DNA from: Pisolithus tinctorius
Lineage: Eukaryota > Basidiomycota > Agaricomycetes > Boletales > Pisolithaceae
Assembly (NCBI GenBank): GCA_024663395.1
Contig: JANFAH010000075.1
Location: 124,001-188,000, forward strand
Direction: 5' to 3'
DNA: 64,000 bases
A model generated the notes under the pieces. The model was not told where the DNA came from. It did no database searches and saw only the letters and a list, made by a program, of their open reading frames with translations. Within the stretch, counting starts at the first letter, position 1. The number at the start of each line of letters is the position of its first letter. Shown here piece by piece: positions 18,578 to 31,329 of the stretch. The position numbers and the translations under genes are program-made.

Positions 18578-19900
18578 CTAGAACATGTCAAATGACAACT
18601 GCGGAGACAATGGAGTTAACTCGCCTTTGGTAACAGTTGGTCTACTTCCGCACATATCCCACACCAACACAGCCACAAGATCTAAGACTATCCTGAGCAT
18701 CGAATCGTGACAAGTTGATCTTACCCTTGCCTTGCCTGTGACGTCCTCCTCCAGTGCTCGCTGCTCATCCTCGTCCACCGTTGCATCAAGTTTCGCTTGG
18801 AGAACTTCCACCTCTTTGATCGTCGAAGGAATGTCGAGTTGCCTACAGATCGTGTTCGAGATGTGAACTGCCGAATGTTAGTAGATATGGTGCTGACCTG
18901 TCATATTCAATGTCGCTCGGTTGAAGTGTCCGTCTGGAGCCAGGAAGCAATGAATAGAAGAAAAGGAAACAATTTGAGGTAATAAGATTACTCACGAGTA
19001 CTGGTGTTCAAAATATGCATTGCTGAAGACACGAAGTACGTGTTGGAGTAGCTTTATGTGGTTAGAATCAGCCCCAATTCTTTTTCGCCAACAGAATCAC
19101 GTACACCAGCACTCAGAGTCTGCGATATGGACTTCAACTCGCGCTCCACTTTTTGCTTTTCATTAGCATACCGACGCCGCGCGTCATCCCTCGAAAGAGT
19201 GTGGCATCGCTTGGATAACGCAGCCAACATGACTTCAATGTGTGGGTCCTGCATAGCATTGGATTGCCAGCTGCCCTTAAATAGGTTACATGTCATGACC
19301 CAGTCGGCGCACGACAATTTTGGGGTGCGTGCTAGTAAACCATCCTCTGAGGCCGCAACGTAAGTCTACAGACAAACCAGGCAAACCCGCTTAGTCAGGC
19401 GAACAGACCTTCCCCACTGCCTGCAGAAATTTCGCTGAGTGAATCACTTTCCATCATCGAGGGAAGCCTTTCAAAGAATAATATTTTGCCGACCTGGATT
19501 CAATGATGAGTGTGAGCTGGACGGAGCAATGAAAGTATCGGTACAGACGTAATTACTCAGATGGTGGAGACAAAACATGTCTGAGAAGAACTTGATCTCT
19601 CCGTCTTTCTGTCGCTTGTTCTGATGCCATCCCAAGTGTATGTTTGAAGTTCGCACAGTTTTCCAATGCACCGCAGACTGCAGACGGACTTCGGTTCCCG
19701 CAGGTTGATGCTGCAGATAACATCAGCACAGACGAACCAAGTGCGAAAATAGAAGGCACCATATTCATGAGGGCGTAAAAGTGCTCCCTACATCCCAAAA
19801 CGAAGCCGCGTCAGTACCACCTCACATGCTGATTCCGTAGGTTTACCGGATACTCTTGAATTGTTGCCTTCTCTGTACACAAGGCATTTCTCTTTGCCAA
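18578..19900 (-). CDS. Unrecognised multi-exon gene, copy A
   Basis: Not recognised. Same strand as and downstream of HET copy A. Exon-like pieces read, in order, DGEIKFFSDMFCLHHLSNY (about 19,555-19,620), ILFFERLPSMMESDSLSE (19,440-19,480), then CADWVMTCNLFKGSWQSN through QKVERELKSISQTLSAG (19,054-19,317), then LQAKLDATVDEDEQRALEED (about 18,730-18,811). The same pieces in the same frames occur in copy B, which argues for coding. The text is rich in charged helical residues and may form coiled coil. Start, stop and some splice sites are unresolved, so coordinates are approximate. Confidence 0.4.
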
Positions 19901-19966
19901 ACTTGTGGACTTACGACGATATATAGTGGAGTCAAAATCCCAGGTTCGGTGGAATAGCTATCACTG

Positions 19967-22432
19967 TCAAGTGTCGAGTCTGATAATGTCAAAAAGAGAG
20001 CAGGGTACGCATGTCGCGGAAAACTTGCCGTCACCAGAGTCCCTTGCCTCCCCGCCATCATCAACTTCGTAAAAACCTGAACATTGTATGACCGATGTCA
20101 CTAAATGTTTTCCTGCAAGACGGATGGCCAGGTCTTTCAGCAGCAGCTCAAAATGTTCATTCGTAGGAAGCCCTAGGCCCTTTGGCTGACGCAGAGCTAG
20201 GTGTTTCCCCTCAGTAGTAGTGTGGTACGCCACAGCAAGCTCAGTACGATCCTCCACGCGACGTATTAGCCATTCGGAGCCGGATACACGTCGGACCACG
20301 GGACGATAAACGGATGTGGGATCAATGTTGCCAAGGGTCCGCATATCCTCAAATATATTGCCAGTGCATCTGAAGTTGCCATCGGAATTGTCACCATAGT
20401 CACCCAGCTAGTTATGTCAGTGTCGAAGCAGGCATGAGTATGCATAGCATGACTCACCGTAATCCGTGGACCGGAACACTTGGCAAACTGGGCCCGCCAG
20501 CCATTCAGCCTCAACTCATATGGATAGTAATTGGTATCCATGAACCCCGGCGTATCAAGGCCACAGTGTTCATTCTATATTAACACAAATGGTTGTTAGG
20601 TCTGCATGCACGTGGGAGGAAAAGTACCAACAAATGACGTTGCCCATCCATGTGGCCCATTACAACAACCAGGACATTGCTCGACATCAACCATGATCCT
20701 GAAATTGTCCATCTCCCACCTACCCCAGACTACCCTGGCAGCCCAGATTGATCGGGGAAGGTGGGCATGCTTAATGAAGTGGTCATTGCGACAGCGTTCA
20801 TAGTTGTGTTCTAGTTTCGGCATGCTCCGTGCATGTTCTGCACGTGCACCCCACATTCGCCGATATGCCCCAAAGGCGAAATTTGACCAAGGTGTCCAGT
20901 CCGTCTGAGCTGGGGAGCATCCATCATAGACAACGTGCACCCATCCTTGGCCGAGGTAGTATCCAAGGCCGACTGCAAAGCGAGACCTGACGTCGTCATT
21001 GGCATACACTATAACGATGAGATCATCTGTAAGAGATGAGAGTGTAACGGTGTCGCCCGTAAACTCGCGCGGGTAGGTACCGCAGCGAGTGAATCCATGG
21101 TACGAGGCATACTTGTCGTCGAGCACAAACTCTCGGTGTGTCTCATTGGCGTCTTGATGATAAGTAAGATAGAGTGTCTTGAATTCTGGATATGTGGTAA
21201 GGGGGGCCAAAGGACGAGCAGTTACAGAAGTCCTCTCAAAGCTGGATCCAGAGGATACTAAATCAATGGTGAAAAAGCCACAAGGTAATATAGCCGTGAA
21301 ATGAGACGGAGAGTCGCAAAAGGGGATGACGGGCAGACACACTTGGATACCCGAACTGGTGACAGAGATTGTCCGAAGTTGGTGGCTGATCGCGTGGGCA
21401 CGCCGCCTCAACCATGCAATTCTGCCACCAATGTATCGGGTTGGGCGAGATCTTCCTGGACTTATGCTGGGGGGGCCAGGGGGCGCCGAATGCGTTCCAT
21501 TCAATGAGTGCCATTAGGTTGTCAATAAATTCGTCGGGTTTCACTATTTTGGTGAAATGACAGTTCCAAAAGTCGCTCGGATCCTCAGCCAGGACACTGC
21601 CTGTCCGCGGTTCACTTGGATTCCATGCGAATATGCTATGATCGCTGGATACGCGGATGATTTCCAGTTGTAGCCTCTGGAATGCCTTCTTGCCCTCGCC
21701 GTACAACATGGGCATGTTAACCCTGACAATCCCATCAGTGAGTATGCCCGATCTTCCACGCGCGTTGTCTTCCGGTTAGCAGCCCACGACATGATTTGTG
21801 CGACGGAGAGGACGCTTCGCACCCAGACCATCCTTCAAAACTTCCCAAGGAATGCCTGTTACCCACTCCAACGTAGATGCAAGGTGTCGTTTGTTGCCAA
21901 TGGGCGCCCAGTCCTTGTTGAAGAATTCGACCTGCTTCGGCGCGATGAGTTCTTGCAGTGTCCAGCCCCGCATGAACCACTCTGGCCAACCGTCGGACTC
22001 ACTGAACTTATCGCGGTCTTGCTTGGTAGGGAAGACCGACTCATCAACGTCGTGGAGGTACGCATAGCACACCTGTGCATTTTGGTACCATCGATACATC
22101 GAATTAATGGCTTCTGATAATTCTGAGCTGCTCCGCTTGTCGATGCAACAGGTATCGATCCATAACAACTCGTAGCCGTCCTTCGAGGCCTGCTCGCAGC
22201 CCTTGATGATCTTTTGGTAGCCGTTGCATTGCCTGACTGCGTCCCTCTCCCACTCCTCCATCTTCATCAGCCCAGTCATCTCTTCGTAACTGACCTCGTC
22301 GCCCCAGCGATGTGACAGTATGGCATAGCGAGTGCCTTTGTCGTCAAGCTCCTTCAGGATTTCAAGTTTGGGGTCGGCCTGCTGGACGTGCGTTTCCCGG
22401 TCGAGAACAGCTTTCACGTCTAGTAACCTCAT
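19967..22432 (-). pseudogene. HET-domain gene, copy A (frameshifted)
   Basis: Paralogue of the intact gene at 28,369-30,854. The start (M-R-L-L-D-V-K) and HET motifs RYAILSHRWGDEVSYEEM, LLWIDTCCIDKRSSSELSE and GWTLQELIAPKQ are present. Compared with copy B there is an extra C near 21,805 (AAGCGTCCTCTCC), a compensating one-base loss near 21,730 and another shift near 21,430, so exon 1 cannot be read through. The C-terminal exons remain open (NEHCGLDTPGFMDTNYYPYE; MRTLGNIDPT...) down to TGA at 19,967. Probably dead, unless the shifts are sequencing errors. Confidence 0.8.
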
Positions 22433-22849
22433 CTTCCTCACGAGTCAATGCAATGTTCAACTCATCAAATAGTAATCACACATACTCTCGGTGGCCGGGC
22501 CCACAGGGTATTCTCTCACGTGGCGAACTTCAAGTGTAGGATAACGGGTGAATGGAAGACTGATGCTGATTGCTGGCCAGGTTTTACAATGGTGTACAGC
22601 ACTAGAGGTGAACGCCAGCTCTGAGGCCTTTCAGCGGCAATCTATCCTAAAACTAGGCAGGCGCTCGACGTTGATGTTCACACAGCTTGTCAAAGGCATG
22701 AGGCAATGAGTGATAGGATGTCCATTCCACCTATTCCCTCCAGTTGCAATGATCTCTCCACTGACCTAACCGTGTGCCGGCCGGCGGGCATGGGCAGGAG
22801 AACTACGTAAACAATCATGGTCTGCTTGTCTAACTCTCGTACCCTTTTC

Positions 22850-24130
22850 AATCCTTTGGCTGATGACGCACAGGTTGGGGCAGTAGTACCCTGATTGAAC
22901 CCAGCCGCTTCACGTTAGTACACTTCGTAGGAATCCCATCTATGTATGTAGGTAAGCTTCTCTCGCGATGGGATGCATTTATGCGACGCGGGACAGTAAC
23001 CGAACATGCCAAAGATCGTCGATCATCAGTCGAGAGATGTGAATACATCAAAGATGAAACATGACAAGAATTTTACCCAGGCACAAATTGTCTTTGCTGG
23101 GAGATTCCTCTGTGAAACGCTTCGTATGACTTGGAAATGGCATCGTGCGCTCTGGACAATAGAGTCCACAGATCTGCGAAAGGGAGCAGGCTGCATACAC
23201 ACGGCAGGGCAACTACCTTGGTTCGATAGTAGTGGGTCGACAACGGCTTTCCAGAGAGGCTGTATCAATATCGGGAGCAGTGACTGCTGAAGGGCGGATG
23301 GAGGTAATGTAGGGTCTGGCTCGACAATTTACTCTTCGCTCCCAAATATCGGTCATGACAAGGGTGGGTTAGGGTATTTGTAACAAAAAGTCTGTTGGTC
23401 TTCAACGACGAGTGGTGTTGTCGCGGAAACAGGGCGTTGAACGATACGGTTCACCGTCCCAGAAGGTCAACGGCAGAATGGCGCGCAGGAGAGACGGCAA
23501 CTAGTATATACGTCAAATGGGGGGTCGCAGGAATGCTGAAATGCTGACGAAAAATCAAGTTTCGGGTGCACAGGGGTCTTGAATGTTCTTGCCTAACAAT
23601 AGCTAGTATGAACTTGGTGAGATCATGCGTACAACGTACCGGTCCTGACGTATGGGTCGCAGTGCACCCGATCGATCTCAATTACTTCTTCCCTCAACGG
23701 AGGCGTCCTTTACAAGCTTTGCGCGTCCCATTTGTAGGTATTACGGCGACAAGGCTATATGACTTCTGCAAGATAGCCCGGGCCTGTGAGCACCACGAAA
23801 GACAATTTCATGGAATAGTCAAGAAAGCGTTCGTCATTGAAATGATCAGGGATAGACCTGGGCATGCTTGGATGTCAGTCAGTACCCGTTCTTCGCTTCG
23901 TCGGATTTCGTGCGCGACGCATCGTAGACGGGCCTGTAACAAGGATATCAGGACGCCATCTATGGTTGCTAGGCAGGTGTCCGTCCAGCAGTCTGGTTAT
24001 CCGCAGTTGTTCCGAATCTTAGAAGGACACGAGAATAAGATACAGACAACTAACCTCTATGACGATCTAACTCTCCATAGGGCGATTAAGACCCAGTAGA
24101 AAGCCGTACCATAGAGCGTTCATTTCCAAC
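22850..24130. repeat. Flank repeat F, copy A
   Basis: A block upstream of the HET gene that recurs at 31,330-32,500, 34,890-36,050, 40,020-40,312 (part) and 41,840-42,875 plus 49,109-49,270. Landmarks are AACATGACAAGAATTTTACC, CCGTTCTTCGCTTCGTCGGA, GACGCATCGTAGACGGG and CTAACCTCTATGACGATC. No frame is conserved between copies, so I see no gene in it. Confidence 0.7.
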
Positions 24131-25734
24131 TTGAGTGCAATGTCGCGTATGTGTCTGCACCATGACAACGTGATCATCAATGCCCACCATTTCCATTCGA
24201 TATTTGTTCTGCTCTGCTTAACAAGTTCCGAATGGATACGTGCCAGAACGTGCCTGCGAGCCTTTGGAAGAGAATGCCAAAGGTGAGCTTGACGTACTGG
24301 TTTGCCCGCACCATAGTATGCAAAAGTGAAGTGCATGACAAACCAGTGAACAAAATTGAAAACGGGCGGGAAAGGCGTACAAGGAGTCCGCGAGGTGCTA
24401 ACAATGTCACATCGGGGAGAGAGATGATGCATCTGTGGATGCATCGGGAGATGTTAGAGGCCACAAATTGCGGTTGTCCACGCAAGCACACGGGAGTTGC
24501 ATCGCTAGTATGAAAAACACCGTAAGTATCTTGGACGATGGGCGCGAAATGCACCCACCGTCTATACCAAGAGCTTCATGAGGTTATGTAGTACCGTCGT
24601 AATGCAGAGGTGAATATGAATCTTGAATTCTGAACAAGTACTGTGCCTTGAGCACAATTTCTATGGAGTATTCGACCAGTAATCCGTCTTCAAGATTCCC
24701 GACTTCACTCGCTGTGAGCTACTCCGGAACACTGTCGACAAGGGCTCAGTAGTCTCTTTACATTTTCCAGGAGACGGACCACAACAACCAGTCTGGATAC
24801 AGAAATCATCCATCGAGAAACCACCAAGTACGAAGCTGAAGTTGCGGATTTCGTCGACTGGCTACTCTCTGGGAAGCGTATCGCGTAATGCAGCGGGCAG
24901 ACCGTCCTGTTTGAAGACGAGATACTTGGCCCAGCTTCTCTCGTCTATTGCACTGCCAACTCCGTGGTTGTCACTGTACATATCCTCTGTCCATCCGTCT
25001 GCCTAGCTTGTGGAAAGTCTCGCCTGTGTCGTACCTCCCCGTTTCGTGTTCGCGACCCTGCGTTTCCCTCTGTTTCGACGCTCTGGCAGCAGGCATCGTC
25101 AATTGGGTCTCTGTGGAACAGATGCACAAACACATCCGATACTTGACCAATGAAGAGAGAATGATGGGTATTGCTTCTGGGCATTCGTTCGACCACGACT
25201 TCAGGGTTGCTGCTGAGTGGTTGAAGACGCAGTTCCAGTATGCGTATATTGGGATCAAAGGCATATCCTTGTACGTTGCTTTTTTCTCGTGATCATGGGT
25301 TCGTCAATGTTTCGTAAGGGGGAACTACGTGAGAGAGGTGTCCATATTACTCTCGTGATCCAGGCAGATATGTTTGCGTATCATGCTCCCGTCGGAATTC
25401 CTCAGCTGGGTTTCCTGCAACCGTCGGTGTTGGCCTTGCATGCGGCGTGCACTTGCATATCTTCTCGCCGTCTGCACCACTAAAGTGACACAGCTTGTCG
25501 CCAACATTTCAGTTCTGCACTCACAGTTGGGTCCGCCACTGTCTGCTGCAGCGATCATCTAGCGCGGTACCGTGCCCTTCTAACCCTCCATATGAATATG
25601 AACACTTACGTTTCCCTGTTGGAAAGCACTTCCGTGAACAAGGATTCCCCGCAGCTCAAGTCTCCGAACGTACGGGACCAAGTGAGGTGTTAGATACGCA
25701 GCAGTACATCGTCTGGGCTCACTGACTCTGTTCC
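24131..25734. other. Spacer between copies A and B
   Basis: The part to about 24,560 still resembles sequence near 49,330-49,720 (GCATC...GGGAGA, CACCATAAGTA/ CACCGTAAGTA, TTGGAC). From 24,560 to 25,730 the sequence is single-copy within the window. Its longest plus-strand frame (24,948-25,292) ends EEWRMMGI-like and YAYIGIKGISL text, but I recognise no family and no gene structure. Confidence 0.4.
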
Positions 25735-26912
25735 TTTCAGTGGCTGACCCCACGTACCACAACAACAGTAAGTGACACCCATAACCATCCCGGAGATATG
25801 GGTGGACGCGTCATGGAAGGGGACCTCAGCGATAGACCGGGATACGGCTTGAACCTGGCTTGCTCGATCTGTAAGGTCCAGGTACGTCTGTTTCCGTTCC
25901 ACGTGACACTAGTAGGTCGACTGAGTGTGACTCCTCTAAAGATCGCTATCTTACTCCCTGCTGCTAGTTTCGATCTCCTTGAAGGTGTGAATATAGAGGT
26001 TCTGGAGGAGCTTGATCGACTATTTATATCGAGCACGCATGGAGTGGTGCACTTTCCTGGAAATACGTCCTGGACAGCACCCGTGGAACAGTGCTTGCAC
26101 TTATGTTTATGTTTATTACACTTACCTGATCGAACAGGTTCACCCGCATGGTTCGTAACCAAGGATCGAAGGTCTGAAGCATGCGTATTCATTCCGTCTA
26201 GGTATCCGAGGTGCGCCAGTGATCTTGTACTACGAAGGGTAATAGCTTCTTACACTCGGAGAGTCACTTCAGGACCCGACTGATACACAAATAACTCTGC
26301 TACAGCCAAGGTGCTTTCAATCACCCCCTGAACTTTCTAGGATTGTTCTATGTACGAGAGCATACGTCACGCACATACATCGATGTACCATTACAACGTG
26401 AGGTAAGGAAACCTGTCACAGTGAGGAACTGGCCAGTGCATAGTATTGGCCACGTCATTTCCGTTAACATTACGATCGTCATCACTCGTCAACGAGTTGA
26501 ATTTGTCCGACCAAAAATAAAGTGACATATTTACCATCGTCACCCCCACCCCTTCGGGGTGACGGTTACACAACATCCAAGTTTGCTACACCACTGATGC
26601 AGAGGGGGGTTGACTGCTTGTACTCGGAGCAGAATCTGGGTCGTCCACAGCGGGGGTATCCCTAGACCACTTAGCTTGCTCTGCTGCCCGAGCGGCAAGC
26701 CATAACTGATGTTTTGACGTGCCCGCTCTTGCATCAAGCATGATCCTAGAGCGATATGAATTATTGGATTCATAACGGTGTGATATGCCAATGATGCTGC
26801 CTACCGCCGCAAGTGAGCTTGATCATCACCTGGGTTTGTTAAACCCATAGCCAGGGTAATTTTGATTAAATCCATAGCCAGGGCAATTTTGATTAAACCC
26901 TGTTGGCGGCGG

Positions 26913-28340
26913 TTACGATGGCGTTCGGGGATGTGATGAGACCGACCTCCATGTTTCCTTCTCTCCGTATGTAATCAACAATCTAGACCATGTCAAAAAC
27001 ATCTGTGGAGACAATGAGGCTGACTCGCCTTTGGTAACTGTTGGTCCACTTCCGCACATATCCCGCACCGACACAGCCACAAGATCTAAGACTATCCTAA
27101 GCATCGAAACGTGACAAGTTGATCTTGCCCTTGCCTTGCCTGTGATGTCCTCCTCCAGCGCTCGTCGTTCATCCTCATCCACTGTGGCATCGAGTTTCGC
27201 TTGGAGAGCCTCTACCTCTTCAATCGCAGAAGGAAGGTTGAGTTGCCTACATATCGCGTTTGAGATGCGAACTGCTAAATGTCGGTAGATATGGTACTGA
27301 CCTGTCATATTCAATGCGGCTCGCTCGAGGCGCCTGTCTGGAGCCAGGAAGAAATAAATAGAAGAAAAAGGAAACGATTTGAGGTAATAAGATTACTCAC
27401 AAGAGCTCGTGTTCAAAGTACGCATCGCTGAAGACACGAAGTATGTGTTGGAGTAGCTTTTTGTGGTCAGAATCAGCCCTAATTCTTTTTTGCCAATGGA
27501 AACACCTACACCAGCACTCAGAGTCTGCGATATGGACTTCAACTCGCGCTCCACTTTTTGCTTTTCATTAGCATACCGACGTGGTGCGCCCCTCTCTGCA
27601 CAAAGAGTGCGGCATCGCTTGGATAACACAGGCAACACGACTTCAAGGTGTGGGTCCTGCGTAGCATTGGATTGCCAGCTGCCATTGAATAGGCTACACG
27701 TCATCACCCAGTCGGCGCACGACAATTTTGGTGTGCGTGCCAGTAAACCATCTTCTGAGGTCGCAATGTAAGTCTGCAGACAGACCTGGCAATCCGGCTT
27801 AGTTAGGCGAACAGACCTTCCGCACTGCCTGCAGAAACTTCGCTGAGTGAATCACTTTCCATCATCGAGGGAAGCTTTTCAAAGAATAACAGTTTGCCAA
27901 CCTAGATTCAAAGATGACTGTAAGGTGGACGAAGCGATGAAAATAAGTGTACAGACGTAATTATTCAGATGGTGGAGACAAAACATGTCTGAGAAGAACT
28001 TGATTGCTCCATCTTTCTGTTGCCCGTTCTGATGCCGTCCTGAGTGAGTACTGTCGTTCGCACGGTTATTCAACGCACCGCAGCCTTGTGTCGGGCGCCG
28101 GTTCCTGTAGGTTGACACTGCAGACGACGCTATCAAATAGAGAAACCAAGTGTGAGAAGGGAGGGTACCGTATTCACGAGGGCGTAAAAGTGCTCCCTAC
28201 ATCCGAAACACAGCCTTGTCAGTACCACTTCGCATAGCAATTCCATAGGCCTACCGAATACTCTTGAATTGCTCCCTTCTCTGTACACAAGGCATTTCTC
28301 TTCGCCAAACTTGTGGGCTTGCAATGGTGCATAGCGGAGT
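26913..28340 (-). CDS. Unrecognised multi-exon gene, copy B
   Basis: Counterpart of 18,578-19,900. Pieces: QKDGAIKFFSDMFCLHHLNN (about 27,965-28,030), LPSMMESDSLSE (27,840-27,870), TYIATSEDGLLARTPKLSC joined to ADWVMTCSLFNGSWQSN and QKVERELKSISQTLSAG (27,463-27,775), and MNMTGQYHIYRHLAVRISNA followed by LQAKLDATVDEDERRALEED (27,120-27,314). Preservation of the same frames in two diverged copies suggests selection on protein. Function unknown; could be a partner of the adjacent HET gene, but that is only positional inference. Confidence 0.42.
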
Positions 28341-28368
28341 CAAAATCTCTCCCCCAGCGAGGTGGTTA

Positions 28369-30854
28369 TTACTGTCTGGTACCGAGTCTGATAAAGTCGC
28401 AAGGCGAACAGGGCACGGTTGTTGTGAGAAACTCACCATCCACTGAATCCCTTCGCTCTCCATTATCATTGACTCCATAGAATTCTGAGCATTGTACGAC
28501 TGTTATCACCAAATGCTTCCCTGCAAGACGAGAAACCAAGGCTTTCAATAGTAGCACAAAATGATCATTAGCAGCCAGAGAAAGGCCATTTGGTTGACGT
28601 AAGGCCAGGTGTTTGAGCCCAAAGTGATATGAGACAGCAAGATCATCCTGATTCTCCGAAGGATGTCTTGGCCTTTGAGGGCGAGAGCTGGACACGCGGG
28701 AGACCACAGGACAATAAGTTGAGCCCATGGTGTCGATGCTAAGGATGCCCGCATCCTCAAAAATATTGCCAACACGCATAAAAGTGCCATCGGAATAGTC
28801 ACCATAATCACCCAGCTGTGAATATCAGGCTCGACACAAGCATGAGTATGCATGGCACAACTGACCGCAATCCGTTGACCGGAACACTCGTCAAGCTCAA
28901 CCTCCCACCCATCCAGTCTCAGTGAATATGAATGGGAACCTGTGTGCATAAGCCCCGGCGTCTGAAGGCCATGGTAATGGTTCTATGATAACACAAATGG
29001 TTAGATCTGCGTGCATGTGGGAGGAAAAGTACCGACATGTGTCGTTGCCCATCCGTGTGGCCCATCACAGCAACCAGGACATTGCTCGACATCAACCATA
29101 ATCTTGAAATCGCCCTTCTCCCACCTACCCCAGACCACCCTCGCCGCCCAGATTGATTGGGGAAGGTGCGCATGTTTAATGAAGTGGTCATTGCCACGGC
29201 GTCGATCGATAGGGTCTTGCTTGGGCATACACCGAGCATGTTCCATGCGTGCATCCCACATCCGACGATATGCTCCATGGGCAAAGAGTGTCCAGTGCTT
29301 TTGAGTTGCAGGCTTGCCGCAGACAACGTGTACCCATCCTTGGCCATGGTAGTATCCAAGGCCAACTGCAAAGCGGAATCCGGCATCGTCGTTAGCATAG
29401 ACAATGACAACGAGATCATCTATGAGGAACGAGAGTGAGACAGTGTTGCCTGTAAACTCGCGCGGGTAGGTGCCACGGCGGGTGAAATGATGGTATGAGG
29501 CATGCTTGTCGTCGAGTGTAAACTCGCGGTGTGTCTGATTGGCGTCTTGGTGATGAGTAAGATAGAGTGTCTTGAATTCTGGATATGTCTTGAGAATAGG
29601 TGACTCTAAAACGGGAGATGCAGCTGAAGTCCTGAGATACCTGGATCCGGAGAATACCAAATCGATAGTTTCCAGACCGAAACCACCACTACTGCATGCC
29701 AATATAGCCCTGAAATGATTTTGAGAGTCAGAAAGGGGGATGATCGGCAGGCACACTTGGATACCCGCGTTGCTGACAGAGAACGACACGTGATGTTGCT
29801 GGCTGACCGAGTGGGCACGCTTCTTCAACCAAGCAAGTCTGCGCCAGTGGACGGGGTTGGTCGAGATCTTCCAGGAGCCAAGCCGGATGTACGGGGAGCG
29901 GCCGTGTACGCGACGTTCAATGTACCTTGTTAGTCTGTCGACAAATTGGTCGGGTTCCACTTTCTCGATTCTGCCACAACCCCGAAAGTCGCTCGGATCG
30001 TCTGCCAGGACACTGCCAGTCCTCGGCTTCCATGGATTCCATGCGAATATGCTTTGGTCGCTGGATGTGCGGATGATTTCCAGCTGAAGCCGCTGAAAGG
30101 CTTTCTCGCCCTCTCCATATAGCATCGGCATGTTCACTCCAAACAGCCCCATCAATGAATATGCCCGATCTTCCACACGCTCCGTCTTCCGGTCAGCTGC
30201 CCACGACATGATTCGTGCGACGCTGAGACGCTTTGCAGCTAACCCATCTCTCAGAACTTCAAATGGAATTCCGGTGATGGTCTGCAAGACGACTGCCAGG
30301 TGTCGTTTGTTGCCAATGGGCGCCCAGTCCTTGTTGAAGAATTCGAGTTCCCTCGGTGCGATGAGCTCCTGCAGTGTCCAGCCCCGCGTGAACCATTCTG
30401 GTTTCTGCCAACCGACAGGCATGCTGAGCCAGGGGGCAAATGACTGAGTGGGCAGTGGTAACTCGTCAACGTCACTGAGGTATGCATAGCAGACCTGTGC
30501 GTTTTGGTACCACCGATACATCGAATTAATCGCCTCTGATAATTCCGAACTGCTTCGCTTGTCGATGCAGCAGGTATCGATCCACAACCACTCGTGTCCA
30601 TCCTTCCTCGCTTGTTCACAGCTCTTGATGATCTTTTGGTAGCCCGTACGCTGCCTGACCTCTTCTCTCTCACCTTTCTCCATCTTCATCAGCCCGGTCA
30701 TCTCTTCGTAACCGACCTCTGCGCCCCAGCGATGTGATAGAATCGCATAACGAGTACCTTTGTCGGCGAGCTCCTTCAGTACTTCACGTTTGGGGTTGGT
30801 CTGCTCGATGTGCATTTCCCGGTCGAGAACAGCTGTCACGTCTAGTAATTTCAT
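28369..30854 (-). CDS. HET-domain (heterokaryon incompatibility) protein, 793 aa
   Basis: Intact HET-domain gene. Exons on the minus strand: 29037-30854, 28866-28982, 28369-28815 (2382 nt, phases fit; donors GTCGGT and GTCAGT, introns 54 and 50 nt). Start chosen at ATG 30,854 (M-K-L-L-D-V-T), since the upstream open codon is GTG. HET motifs: RYAILSHRWGAEVGYEEM near residue 35, WIDTCCIDKRSSSELSEAIN with CYAYLSDVDE, and GWTLQELIAPRELEFFNKDW. A conserved follow-on region is ADRKTERVEDRAYSLMGLFG with NMPMLYGEGEKAFQRLQ. The C-terminal half has CPGCCDGPHGWA, a possible metal site. In other fungi HET domains trigger cell death on non-self fusion. Which allele or partner triggers this one cannot be told. 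Stop TAA at 28,369. Confidence 0.82.
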
Positions 30855-31329
30855 CTTCCTCACGAGTCAACGCAACGTTCAACATGTTAACTAGATATCA
30901 CACATACTCTGAGCCCACAAGCTACTCCTCCACGCGATCAGCTTCGAGTGTACGACGGAAGGAAAATGAAAGACTGGCACTGGTTATGGGTCACAGGTCT
31001 TAAGTACGAGGGAGTACAATGTTGGATGGTTTGAGGCTGTTCGATGGCCATGCGAAAAAAGTACCCTAAACCCAGTGGCGGCGGGCGCTTGATGTCGGCA
31101 ATTACACAGCTGATCGAGAACATGAGGCAACGAGACACTCTAGGATCTCCTGTGTTTCCACTGGTGGAGCCATTTGCAATCCCAATAGCACGGGCAGAAA
31201 CTTTGCGCAAACAGCTGTCGTATGGAACGCCTGACATTGGGTAGCACCCAGTGGTACCCTACAAATTTCCTGGTTGACAGCATGTGAATTGTACATAGCC
31301 CCAGGAGCAACGCACCCACTCAATGCGGC
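30855..31329. promoter_or_regulatory. 5' region of HET copy B
   Basis: Upstream of the intact HET gene and alignable with 22,433-22,850 (copy A) and 41,387-41,840 (copy C). It should hold the promoter. No distinct operator is recognised. Confidence 0.35.

Larger units (their letters stand above)
17040..24130. repeat. Segmental duplication, copy A
   Basis: About 7.1 kb repeated in direct orientation at 25,735-32,500 with an offset near 8.4 kb. Matching landmarks are GTTGCTGACCCTGTGTATCA (17,070) with its partner at 25,740, the small gene (19,317 with 27,725), the HET start (22,432 with 30,854) and CTAACCTCTATGACGATC (24,050 with 32,447). The first 1 kb (17,040-18,080) shows no reading frame conserved between copies and is probably noncoding. 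Divergence is substantial, with many substitutions and small indels. Confidence 0.8.

Noticed and set aside
22850..24130. Repeat F as a gene
   Set aside because: Five copies compared by eye share no common open frame on either strand.
25798..26283. Coding gene at the left edge of duplication copy B
   Set aside because: Open frames on both strands here are not kept in copy A (17,044-17,560).
26553..26567. Hairpin CACCCCTTCGGGGTG as a terminator
   Set aside because: A single perfect hairpin with a TTCG loop, but no transcript end or T tract supports a role in a fungal genome.
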